From Acanthacorydalis orientalis (Eukaryota > Arthropoda > Insecta > Megaloptera > Corydalidae), in contig CM068315.1 of assembly GCA_034766995.1 (NCBI GenBank), forward strand, positions 39,886,318 to 39,950,317: a stretch of DNA of 64,000 bases, written 5' to 3'. Position 1 is the first letter of the stretch. Each line of letters starts with the position of its first letter. The notes under the pieces are model-generated. The model saw only the letters and a program-made list of their open reading frames with translations. It made no database searches and had not been told where the DNA came from. This document shows positions 53,995 through 64,000 of this stretch, one piece after another. The position numbers were made by a program, and so were the translations under genes.

Positions 53995-54235
53995 ATAGTT
54001 TGTGGTTAAATTCTAATTCATAAATGAAATTTTACTCTCCTCAACCTACAAAAAAATCGATAAGTGATCATCGACCATTTTAAAATTGTTTTATGTTTAT
54101 TTCGTTGGTAATCCTATTTATTCCGTACTTTCATAATAGTAACACCATCGAAATAATCGTAAAAGCAGTGAAAAAGAAATTCATTTATGAAAGTGAATTT
54201 TGCCGCAGTGCCATCACTGTATTGAATCCCTTTGG
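53995..54235. repeat. Snap-back repeat family, shortened copy i
   Basis: Left ATTCATAAATGAAATTTTAC, centre ACCATCGAAATAATCG, right AATTCATTTATGAAAGTGAA and TTTTGCCGCAGTGCCATCAC. It lies in the coiled-coil gene intron. Confidence 0.58.
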
Positions 54236-54272
54236 TATTTGATAATAAAACGAGTTGTATTATTTTTCATGT

Positions 54273-54782
54273 CAGTGGTGTTAAACTCATATATAAACAC
54301 GAACACCAAACTCAGTTCAAGGGAATCTGCGGACCGCAGACCAGAAAAAGGTCACGGAAAAAAAAACTAACGAGAAAAAAAATGTATTTTATTTATATTC
54401 GAAAGTAACTCATTTAAATTTTATATTTATTTTTTCTTTAGTGAATTTAAAAAAAAAAATAAAAAAAAATACATTAATTTTAGGTCATCAAATGTTACAA
54501 CAAAATTTTAAATTAGAGAAATTAAAAAAAATATATTTTTTACTAGAAACTTGTCATCTTTTGGCAGAAAGTATTTCATCAATATCGGGTGTAATTTTTT
54601 GTGATAATGATATTTTTTCTGCGACCGTAAAATTTATAATATACTTCTATAATTTGCAATGTTTTAAAACTGTATTTTATATTTTTTTAAATTCTATTTT
54701 ATTATTTTAATAAAATCAACTTTATGGTTTGAACCACGGGGCGCATTCTAGAGTCTTGCGGACCGCGTGTTTGACACCACTG
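54273..54782. mobile_element. Non-autonomous hAT element in coiled-coil gene intron
   Basis: 510 bp; ends CAGTGGTGTTAAACTC and complement of CAGTGGTGTCAAACACGCGG. Flanks TTTCATGT / TTTTAAGT match at 6 of 8 positions. Both subterminal regions contain CTGCGGACCGC / TTGCGGACCGC. The AT-rich interior has only a low-complexity Lys/Ile frame, not a gene. Confidence 0.75.
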
Positions 54783-55187
54783 TTTTAAGTAATTAAAATA
54801 TTTATTAAGTTTCAAGTCATTTCGATTTGAGCACCGCAAGTGTGTCAAAAAATTATACGTAATATAATGGTTAATCCATTTTATAATGAACACATTTCAT
54901 TTAACATCAAATAATAGATTGATTTTTAAGGATCTGGTTTGTACTAATATTAGAAATTCTCATAATTTATCAGGATTTGGAAACATATTACTTGCATATA
55001 AATTAAACAATAATAATGACATAAATGTACGGATGATTTTGAAAAGTAATTTGTTGTTTACTGGTTGCCGGTATTATATTTTTAGTTTAAAAGACTTTCA
55101 CTATAAAAGGAAACAATTTTAATACACGTACCTACAAGAATACAGTCTATATGAAAAAAAAATATTAAAGATTAATTCATTTCCTTT

Positions 55188-55232
<45 letters not shown>

Positions 55233-55739
55233 TTTCTACTTTATCTCCTAATATATGGCCGTTTTAATACAATATTATTTGTATAAAAATGTAATTGCAG
55301 AAAAATACAAACAAACTGCATTTTTAATTAAATGCACACGAAATAATAAGTACATGTATGTACAAGACCCCATTTAAAATTAACAATGTTTTATAAAACA
55401 GTTATTGCGCAACCATTTGTGAATAATATGACTAATTTAATGACAGAATATTGTTTCGACGTCCTATGAAGTTCACTGCAACATTGTAAAAAAAATAATC
55501 GTTGAATAACTAAATGGGTAGATGTCATGCGTAACAAATGCTTTATTCGTAACTTATTCGAAAACAGTGAACTGTTGAATGTAATCTCACATACGAAACA
55601 GTTCAGTTTAATATGTACACTAGTGTGGATTAGCTAGCTCTATTTAAAACACGCGACGACTGGTAGGGAAAAAATATTAAAATTGATAAACGTCCGCACG
55701 AAATTCAATTTTAATTAACTATATTGTATTGTATTTCAG

Positions 55740-55806
55740 AAGAAATGGCTAATTTGTGTGCACCATGGGGCCCACAGAAAAGATCTTTCGACAAAGCGCC
55801 CGAAAG
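55740..55806 (+). CDS. Coiled-coil protein, internal exon 2
   Basis: Short 67-nt exon: acceptor TATTTCAG (AG 55738-55739), donor GTATAC after 55806. It continues phase 1 from exon B and leaves phase 2. Encodes EEMANLCAPWGPQKRSFDKA followed by PER, which is free of stops and much richer in GC than its surroundings. Both junction phases match neighbours, so the call is firm despite its length. Confidence 0.78.
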
Positions 55807-55930
55807 GTATACCGATTTATGATTTATTTTAATGTTCTACATCAGTTACATTTTTTTTTATTCGTGTGAAATTGTTTAATTGCCAATGTTAAAACGTTAA
55901 GTTAATTAAAATAATCTCATTGAATTTTAG

Positions 55931-56470
55931 ATCGCATCATTTACACCCAGAATCATCGACGTATTACCCCACGCACAGAAATTCCTTACCACCAATAATG
56001 TCCAAATCTGAAATGCCTTCCACTTTACCACACAACGATTCGTACGATCGAGGAGGTGAAACGTCTGGTTATGCGAGCGATTGTGCACCTCAAGTTCAAG
56101 GTCTTCCACAACACGGTCCTAACAATACTGGCGAAATGTGGCCAAGCAATCGACGTCGCTCAAGCGGAATTCAGTTATGGGCAAGAGACGTACAACTAGC
56201 GGCCACGTCGACTTCTCTTCCACCGCACACGCCTGATTCCGTATCGACGCGTGGTGCCGAAGAGAGACTCCGTTGGGGAGATAGAGGTGTCGGTGTTGGT
56301 CATCTTTGGGAACCACACGAAGTGGATGATCGGCCACCGTTAACGAAAGGAGGTGGGTCGCCGCCTGGATGGTTGCAACGTGGACTTCGAGACGAAAATA
56401 AAGTTTTGGTAATCAATCATGGGAGTGAAAAAGAAAGCAGTGAAGACACTGAATCAGGAGGAGGAGCTAG
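55931..56470 (+). CDS. Coiled-coil protein, exon 3 (disordered Ser/Pro/Gly-rich region)
   Basis: 180 codons, phase 2 on both sides; acceptor TGAATTTTAG, donor GTAAAT after GGAGGAGGAGCTAG. The protein is polar and low in hydrophobics. Recognisable segments are GETSGYASDCAPQ, SGIQLWARDVQ, EERLRWGDRGVG and GGGSPPGWLQRGL, and it ends in an acidic stretch EKESSEDTESGGGAR. It is probably intrinsically disordered, with short conserved linear motifs (WGD, PPGWLQRG). High CpG and codon bias distinguish it from flanking introns. Opposite-strand frames here are shadows. Confidence 0.85.
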
Positions 56471-56824
56471 GTAAATTTTCATTCTTTTTTGAATCCGTTT
56501 TATACATTTATTTTTTATCGCATGAGATGTTTTTCAATGATTTGTTCTTTATTTATTTATGAATCTGCACTGGGGAACGAAATATTAAAACTTTAATATT
56601 CGTCTCATTCTTGTCAGTAAAAAAAACAAGCGTATTTTATTATTAAACTGCATTAACTTAACAAAAAAAATAAAATTCTTTATATGAGCAGTTTGTTTAA
56701 TGTTCTGGAAATAATTAAATTATATCTTTAGTTGTATTTTTGTAAACAAATTTTCATACTCATTGATTCAATTCTTTAGTAATGAAAAATTTTACTATCA
56801 ATATATTTAACATTTATATTTTTG

Positions 56825-57290
56825 GGCACGTGATTAGATTCACTTTCATAAATGAGTTTTCATTTCTTTACAAACCACACTCACTTTTTAGGATTGAAAA
56901 ATGTTTAATTTATGTTCATTAGGCGATGATTCCATCGTTTTCAACCTCTTACGATACAGAAAAACATCCTTCTTTAGTATTTTTTTTTTGATACTACAAA
57001 TTTTAATAAAAAAAAATGATAAATTATATTTTAACTACTCATTGCTTTAATTCAATTCTAACAACGTGGCTAAATTTACTTTCACAAACATTGTTTTCTC
57101 AGCCCACAATCTACAAAAATTTTTTTCTATTTAAAAATGTTCAATAAATTTCCAAGAAATATTTCTATACCTTGGTATCCAGAAAATGATAAATCAAAAT
57201 TTATTAAACGTTCGTGACCAGAAAAAAACATTTTTTTTTTTAGTTTATGGAGGGGAAAAAGAAATCATTATGAAGGATACTTATGGTTTC
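56825..57290. repeat. Snap-back repeat family, two overlapping partial copies j
   Basis: TTCACTTTCATAAATGAGTT and GATGATTCCATCGTTTTC in the first; GTGGCTAAATTTACTTTCAC and AAAAATGTTCAATAAATTTC in the second. Intronic. Confidence 0.52.
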
Positions 57291-57782
57291 TTACTATGAT
57301 TATTAAAATTAATTTTTTAATTTGAAATTTTTTAAAATATTTTTTAGTCAATGTATCATAATGTGATTTATATGTGTTTTAATACTTTGAACCCCACTTA
57401 TCCTTATATCAGTGATGCATATTTACATTTAGAAACAAGTCAGCCGTACATACCCGATGAAAAATTATAAAAGTTTGAATTCTGCTCTTTATATTCCTCC
57501 ATTGTGTTCAATACTTATTGTTTTTTTTTTGAATTAACACATGTTTATCATTTTCATTAAAACAAGACAAACATTACTTTGTGCTCGACGTATTTTATGA
57601 CTTGATATATCAACAACATGTCCTCGTACTGAGACCATTGAGTACAAACGATGAAAATGTTGAACTTTTAACAACAACTTTGTTTTCATGCAATTTAAGT
57701 GATTATTGATAAAATCAGTATCTAATTTCGTCGATGACATCATAGTTTTTGTAATGTGTTTTAATGTAAATCAATACTTTAG

Positions 57783-57830
57783 ATCAGAGGTGTTCAACCT
57801 CAGTATGTGTCACTTTTCTTAAACAGGAAA
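57783..57830. mobile_element. Possible solo hAT terminus
   Basis: CAGAGGTGTTCAACCTCAGT resembles hAT ends of the CAGTGGTGTCAAAC type. No matching right end or duplication was found. Confidence 0.3.
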
Positions 57831-58034
57831 TACATTATGGAACCAAGTCATGAATTTCTTATAAGTAAATGAATTTTAACAACACCAAACATTTTTAAAA
57901 AAATATCCATTTTTTTAACATGAACTGATACTCATTAAATTTTTTTCTGATCTTTTTAAGCAGTTTAAGATTATGCTGGTAATATTTTTACAGTATAACA
58001 ATATCATTATTTTTTTATTTTAAAAATAAATGGT

Positions 58035-58210
58035 GTATATCAAATGAATTCCTTTTTCGCCCTAAAAATTTAAATAAATAATTATTGATTATTTTTGATT
58101 GTTGCTTATGAGTTTTTCGATAGCAATTCCATTACTATGGAGTGCCAAAATACAGAAACATGTGTTGATTTCATTACCGACTAATCATTTCTAGTTTAAT
58201 ACAAACTTGA
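58035..58210. repeat. Snap-back repeat family, left arm k
   Basis: GAATTCCTTTTTCGCCCT, then TTATTGATTATTTTTGATTG and GTTGCTTATGAGTTTTTCGA. Confidence 0.52.
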
Positions 58211-58564
58211 ACATTGAATCTATTAGAATCTCATCATTCTTTTTTAATATACCACACTATGATGATATGTTAAAATGTTTTTTATTCATTTTTTTATTTT
58301 TGTAATCAGTTATTTTTAATAGCAAGTGGAAATAATTATTTAAAAGCTAATAAATTTATAAAAAGTCTCTTAAAAATTTCAATTTCATTAAATTAATTAT
58401 TTTTACATGTTTTTACCAAGGAATAAGATCATAATATTTCAATACAAATATATTCTGAGCGAAATAAAAAATAATTAAAAACTGGCACATACTATATATA
58501 TATATATATATATATATAAATTTAAATTGATCTCTTTCTCTCTTTCTCTCTTTATATATATAAA

Positions 58565-59045
58565 CAGGACCGTATTTACACTAGGTGCCACCTTTGGGCC
58601 ACCAATCAAATGCCACCCCCAAATTTTGTCTAAATGAATTAAAAGAAATCCGTGACTGTTATAAGTTTTTAGAAAATTTCAACAGAAAATAAATTAATGG
58701 TCACTAAAAAACGTTTCTATAACCGCTAATACTTGCAACGAATTTCTGTATTCTGACATAGAATAACAAATGTTTCGAAAGTGCTGCCATTGATACATAG
58801 ATTCTACGAAAACAGCTATAATCAGTACTCTTAATTCAAAATTATGAAGTTCAGTTACATAAATTTCAAGAACAAAATTTGAACTTCAAAAATTTTTAAG
58901 TTTAATTTTTCATTTCACAATTGAGATACCTGTAAATCGAAATTATGATTGAAAATAAAATTTCCAGCCTTTCAAAATTTGTCGTCCATCAAAATTTGCC
59001 GCCCTGAGCAGTGGCCCATGTCGCCCCTGTCTAAATCCGACATTG
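58565..59045. mobile_element. Non-autonomous hAT element abutting a splice acceptor
   Basis: 481 bp; termini CAGGACCGTATTTACAC and complement of CAATGTCGGATTTAGAC. Flanking 8-mers TATATAAA / AATATAAA match at 7 of 8. Its right end lies 30 bp upstream of the exon at 59076, so the branch point of that intron must lie in the short remaining flank or inside the element. Confidence 0.78.
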
Positions 59046-59075
59046 AATATAAAATGTATGTATGTTAATTTTTAG

Positions 59076-59554
59076 AACGTATCTTCGTGGTCAAAACATC
59101 CCAATCGATGCCACAATACTGGCAGAACGTGAATTGAAGCGACAACGCGCACTTGAACATCAAAACGCAATTCGTCTTCAGCTCGAGGAACGCGAACGAA
59201 TTCGAAAAGAAGAGCACGAGAGGAGATTACGCGAAGAGAAAGAAGAGGAGGAACGTATTCGACGCGAATGTGAACTCGAACGAGAACGTGTGTTGGCCGA
59301 AGAGAAGCACGCACGCGAAAAACTTGAATGGGAACAAAAACGAAACGAGATGATGAAACAAGCGATAGAGGATGCAGAACGAGCCGCCGAAGTGGAAAAA
59401 ATGAAGCATAGGAAGGCACGCATAAAGAGGGAGATCGACCAGTGCCAGATTAGCGTTCAGCAGCGTAGCAATTCGGTTAGTTCGAGAAGAAACGTCAACG
59501 TTGATGATAATGGAAACAGTGTGCATGCCGCCGTCGAATCAGCTGCAGAAAACA
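59076..59554 (+). CDS. Coiled-coil protein, exon 4 (charged coiled coil)
   Basis: Acceptor TTTTTAG at 59075, donor GTAAGT after 59554; enters in phase 2 and leaves in phase 1. Encodes about residues 227-386 of isoform B. After TYLRGQNIPIDATILAEREL it becomes an almost uninterrupted Glu/Arg/Lys-rich helix with heptad spacing, including EERERIRKEEHERRLREEKE. It breaks near the DQCQISVQQRSNS segment into a polar tail. The 120-residue single-helix/coiled-coil character supports a cytoskeletal or centrosomal scaffold. The reading frame upstream of 59076 (MLIFR) is intronic. A hAT element ends 30 bp upstream of this exon. Confidence 0.87.
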
Positions 59555-60289
59555 GTAAGTCTTCTCGATACACATTTGTTCAATAAGTTTCTAATACTAG
59601 TCACTTTTCTGTTTCATTGAAATTTTCTTATTCATAGATTCATGAATGGCATGAACACTTGTTTGTAGCAAATTTAATGTTTGTGATTGCATGTAATTAA
59701 ATTACAGTACATTTTCTGAAATAATTGGAGCATTACTTTAAAGAATAGTTGTTTATTTGTTCATTAATTTGTCAATTAATTTCAGTTACATTTATTTATA
59801 AATCACTAATTTAATTACCTGATCGTATGGTTACTTAGTTTTTATTGTTAACTCAATCTAATTTAAGTTGAAAAATTACAAGAAAAATTTATCAGTCGAT
59901 TACTTTTCAACTAATGAATAATAAATTAATTCTAATTATTAGTTTAGTGTATATTTATTTAATAAAATGGAATTATTTTTTACAACCGTTATATCGTATA
60001 CAACATTATAACGTAGTACTATTAAGCATATTGTATAAAGTAATATTTCATGGCTTGAATATTTTTTATACATTTTCCAGATCATTATACATCAAATTTG
60101 ATAATTTAACATGACAACAAATAAATCTTTCTATTATGATGATTTTTTTTATCAATTTCATAAAACTGAAGTTCTTATTACCATAGCTATATCAATGACT
60201 CTTGCTATCATAAATGATTTTTTTTATTTACAAACAAACTATAAAAATGTTTCATATTATTTTCCTTTAGTATTGATCATTTTTTATTG

Positions 60290-60470
60290 CCACTTATGTG
60301 ACTCTCATCATCAGAATGTTAAAATGCAGCTAAAGATGATAGAATCTCATAAATAACAATTGAAAATGATCAATAATCAGTTATTAAACATTTTTAACTA
60401 GACATTTTTGTGTGGCTTTTGTGGTGAGTGAAGAATTCACTTGTTTACCTCTCTTCTAAAACTTAATCCA
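60290..60470. repeat. Snap-back repeat family, right arm l
   Basis: GAAAATGATCAATAATCAGT, then TATTAAACATTTTTAACTAG and GAAGAATTCACTTGTTTACC. Intronic. Confidence 0.5.
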
Positions 60471-60986
60471 TTACAATACTTTAAAATATACCACTCATTC
60501 TCTTCTCATAAAATACTTCTATTGCACTGCTTTTTGCTATTTTGTTTCCTATATCATATCGACTATACCAGTTCAAATATAACAAAAAAAAAAATCAATT
60601 CTATTCTGCAGTGATTAAAATATAAACTTGGTCTTCGATTTTTTCTAATAATTTATTTTTTATACATATTAATATATAAAAAAGTGTTTCAAGTTTCTAC
60701 CGTGTAAATAATATTCATCAAGCGTAGTAGTAGAAAAATATGTGTATGTGTATTCCTTAAATCGTTTCCCCCTCCATTACCTTTTCTGAATTCAAAGCTC
60801 GAGTCACTTTTTTCTATATTTTGGACCCTTGATTGAAAATTCATTTTGCGAAAAATTAATTTATTCAAATAAATATGACTGTTAGACAGTTTCTTCATTT
60901 TTCAAACATACTTTCAATTTTACATATACTTTGATTGTGTTGACGCAGAAAAACAAATGTTTAAAATATTAACGGTGCTTTTCTAG

Positions 60987-62236
60987 ATATTCAATCGCGA
61001 CATTCACCTGAACCAATTTCGATAAAACATTCATCGCCGATGAAACAAGCACAAAGTCCAAAGCACCATAAACAGCAAGTTATGCCAGTACAGCCGTCTC
61101 CACGGGTTAATCTTGAAAATCTACACAACACACAAACATCGATAAATAATAACCCGCTTTCTACATTCAACACTGCACATCAAGCAGATATGCCTTCATC
61201 CGATGCACTGGCATTGATTTTACAGCCGACCGGTTTGGATGGCTCATCGCTCACCAACATACAATTCGCTCTTTTAATGACACCGCAACAACTTTCGCTC
61301 ACTTCAATACAAAATGCGCCTGTGTCTGTGGCAATTCCTCTAACTGCTAGAAGTACAGATTGTGGGAGTACTGCAAATACAAAAGATTTTATTGAATATA
61401 CGGAGAATAGAGTTTTAACGCCCACCAAGTATCGCACGAGAGGTAACTGTAGGGAGAGTAGTACACAGACTGACAAAGAAGATTTCACTGGTGATATATG
61501 TCTTCAGAAAGAACTTAAATACGGAAGCTTAGATAGACAACGAATACGGCGTAGTAGAAAAGAACACCAACGGATGCGTTCTGAGGAGAGAAGTATAGAA
61601 GAACGACCGAAGTGGGGTGTAAATCGTCCACCGAAACAGTATTTAACACAGAGTGAAAAAGATCCTTTATACCAAAGAAGAAAATTGCGTCAAAAGATGC
61701 GTCAATTGAAAATGTTCGAGGATACAAATAATAATTATTCCAGCGATGAAAGCAGATCTCCAAGTCCAATAAATCGAGGTTATTCGAGGAAAAATCTGCT
61801 GCAGAGCCAGTGGCAACGCAACGAAAAAATGTACATGAGAAATATTAATCTATATCAAACAGAAATCGTCCCTTTGGAATCAGATTACAAAGGAAGATTA
61901 TTCGTCGGCCAGAAGAATGTTGCACGAAGACAATCGATCAGCGAAAAATTCTTAGTCGCAAAACAAAAAAACACGTACAACAAGAACGATAATGACGAAA
62001 ACGCGGACTTGTATGCAGATGTGCGAAAAAGTAGACACGATAAACGAAACGATACGAATAAAAAATGGAACGGAGACAGTCCGCCAGAACTGGATGGACA
62101 GTGGGACGGCAAAGAAGTAATGAGCCAGTTGACCAATTTACGGGAAGGCCTGATGCAGAAACAGCAACAGTGGCAAATAAATACGAGGCCAAGTGTTTCA
62201 CCGAGAGTGGTCAATGTTGAATCTGACGTTTTTTAA
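60987..62236 (+). CDS. Coiled-coil protein, terminal exon
   Basis: Acceptor TTTTCTAG at 60986, completing phase 1 from 59554. 416 codons to a TAA at 62236. The exon starts 17 codons before the first in-frame ATG (61040), so that ATG is not the start. The region is Ser/Gln/Asn-rich and disordered, then basic. A probably conserved block reads RPKWGVNRPPKQYLTQSEKD then PLYQRRKLRQKMRQLKMFE. Near the C-terminus is SQLTNLREGLMQKQQQWQ, a short predicted coiled coil. The CCDC66-like name is tentative; function beyond a scaffold/coiled-coil role is not shown. The 803-codon isoform B sum (73+67+540+479+1250) is exact. Confidence 0.87.
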
Positions 62237-62628
62237 CGCCTTACTCAAATCGAACAATCGACATCAAACAATTGCACATATCTCCAGTAGTCTACTTCAA
62301 TTCACAAACAGTTCACGCTCAAACAATGATAATAGATTTTATATTCTATTTCTACGTGTTGTATTTAAACTGATTCTCGTTTAGAATATTTACAATTAAT
62401 CTCATTAATTGTTTAAGTATTGATTTTGTAAATAATAACCTGTTCAACAAAACAACTGATTTTTCTTGAAAACCGCTATAAAAATTAATTGTTTGTCGTT
62501 TGCTAACCAATGGAGATCCAATCAGTTTGAATATTATTTTTATTCAATACTATGACGCATTAAAGAGTCGGCAACCGAACATTAAATGTACTACGAGTAT
62601 TTCCTAAAATACAATATCACGTTTTGAA

Positions 62629-62634
62629 AATAAA
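62629..62634 (+). terminator. Candidate polyadenylation signal AATAAA
   Basis: AATAAA about 395 bp after the stop codon of the coiled-coil gene, in a TTTTGAAAATAAATTATAG context. It is the first canonical hexamer on the plus strand that I noticed in the 3' flank. Confidence 0.4.
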
Positions 62635-62639
62635 TTATA

Positions 62640-64000
62640 GGAATATTATAAAAATTAATAATTTTCTGGAAAGTTTGTGTTTGAAGCAATGGTCTGCATC
62701 TATCAACATTCTAAATTATAAATTTTCAAATAATTTGCACTTTATACTTCACATTTCTCGTATTGGATTGTTTCATATGAAATGCCGGATTTGTGAGACG
62801 AAATTAAAGCATACTTTTCTTATTAAAATGATGCAATGAGTTCAACTCGAATATATTTTTAGACTATATTTCATATACAAATTCTATGTTTGAAAAGATA
62901 TCTGTTTTTAGATATGTTATGAAATTTTGAAAGAACTTAATTTTCAAACATTTTTTCTTTCAAAGAATTGTGTCCTGAAAAGTACAAATCCGTTAACTAT
63001 GAAATGAACACCGTTCCGATGATGGCTCCATCTTGTTGTAGTGAGAAATCTGCAGTGTTGTAATAACATAGATTTGTAGATTAGAGTGTAAGGTTTGGAC
63101 AAGTAAATCTATATCAAAATTTATAGTGAAAAATCTGACTGAGATATACTTTGATTACCCCAGTTTACAGGATTAAGCGTAATGCTAACCCTATTTTTAA
63201 AAAATGGTTGCAAAATTCAACTAATAACTATTGAATTTAGGAGAGAATAAACAAAGTTGGGCCGAAAGATAATGAAAAAATAGTAAACAAAGTTAATGAA
63301 AATAATAATATTAATTTCTTGAAGAAATTTACAAAGAATAAGTGAAACTCGATGACAATTATACATGGAATGTATGAATACTAAATAAAACAAAGTCATT
63401 GGGAACTGTGAAATTTGAAGTCTAGAGATATAGAAACATTTTTTTTTGTATAGAGAAAAACGAAATACTGTCAAGTGAGTCCGGTTTTCAAAGACAAGTA
63501 GCGTCACTTATTATTGTTTTAAGTTGGGTGAATAAGGACGATATGGTAAATTTTGATGCTCCAAAACTCTCAGCTTTATAGTCATCGTTGTAATAGTAAT
63601 AGGTTGGGAATTATTATAGAGGTATATGGGTTCATATCGATTCACAAATACCAGCTACTATCTTCTCAAATATTGGTGTATTTCTATGATTTCTCGACAG
63701 GATTTTTCTTTACAAAATGTAATATCAAACCAAAAAAATGAATAATGTATTAGTAGCTACAAACCACTATATTAAAATAATTTATTATCTACTAAATTAT
63801 AATTATTCTACAGAGGTAGATGTGCCTTTGAAATACAAACTTTGAAACAAAACTCATTTTTCATCAAAGATTACGATTTGATCCAGAAAATAGTTTCTAT
63901 TGTATCGAATAAATAGGGATGAACTCACATTCAATATTCTCAATTTACATCGTTTAATTTCTGAAGTAACCACTTATTCAGTTTCATTCCTGCAGCAAGT
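62640..64000. other. 3' flank of the coiled-coil gene
   Basis: No gene, transposon or TA array recognised; slightly lower repeat density than elsewhere. Confidence 0.4.

Noticed and set aside
54441..54710. 89-codon plus-strand frame
   Set aside because: Lys/Ile/Phe-rich low-complexity frame inside a hAT element.
59072..59526. Minus- and plus-strand frames overlapping the coiled-coil exon
   Set aside because: Shadows of a charged, low-complexity coding exon; they lack splice consistency and recognisable domains.
61040..61042. ATG at 61040 as start of a separate 398-aa protein
   Set aside because: The frame is open upstream to a good acceptor at 60986 whose phase matches the preceding exon; it is an internal methionine.
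61180..62214. Minus-strand frames opposite the terminal exon
   Set aside because: Antisense shadows of the 416-codon exon.

Overview
This is an AT-rich window from a eukaryotic nuclear genome, most likely an insect and possibly a hymenopteran. The evidence is GT-AG introns, insect-style animal genes, very low gene density, almost 40 (TA)n microsatellites, and a dense load of decayed cut-and-paste transposons (mariner, hAT, piggyBac, PIF/Harbinger-like and pogo-like). The order is inferred from general character only.

Three host genes can be assembled from exons with matching splice phases. (1) Minus strand, 10574-20575: a two-exon bHLH transcription factor of the TCF21/musculin/HLH54F type (183 aa), split by a 9.4 kb intron exactly before the conserved TWPF motif. 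A decayed second copy of its terminal exon lies inside that intron. (2) Minus strand, 29517-34164: a four-exon astacin zinc metalloprotease (320 aa). It has a signal peptide, a propeptide FQGD switch, the HExxHxxGxxH zinc site and the SIMHY Met-turn. (3) Plus strand, 47035-62236: a coiled-coil protein, tentatively CCDC66-like, with two phase-consistent alternative first exons (47035 and 49924) and a large terminal exon. The predicted proteins are 791 and 802 aa.

Layout. 1-10.5 kb: intergenic, holding mariner relics of three lineages, a hAT nested in a mariner, and two piggyBac-type elements. 10.6-20.6 kb: bHLH gene, with mariner derivatives and a GC-rich E-box-containing island in its intron. 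20.6-29.5 kb: intergenic, with a frameshifted relic of a multicopy arthropod protein (about 21.56-22.36 kb), a truncated mariner and TA arrays. 29.5-34.2 kb: astacin gene, with a 630 bp piggyBac-type element in intron 3 and a (TA)n array filling much of the 84 bp intron 2. 34.2-47 kb: intergenic, with mariner, hAT and MITE copies. 47-62.2 kb: the coiled-coil gene, whose introns hold a pogo-like MITE, a mariner relic split by a Harbinger-like MITE, and two hAT elements. One of these hATs ends 30 bp before a splice acceptor. 62.2-64 kb: 3' flank.

Besides the recognisable transposons, the window has at least a dozen full or partial copies of an unassigned palindromic (snap-back) repeat of roughly 300-400 bp. 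It also has several mariner termini that run directly into (TA)n arrays. I see no sign of a functional new multi-gene system. The most informative novelties are the duplicated terminal exon relic, the alternative first exons, the snap-back repeat family, and the nested insertions with readable target-site duplications.
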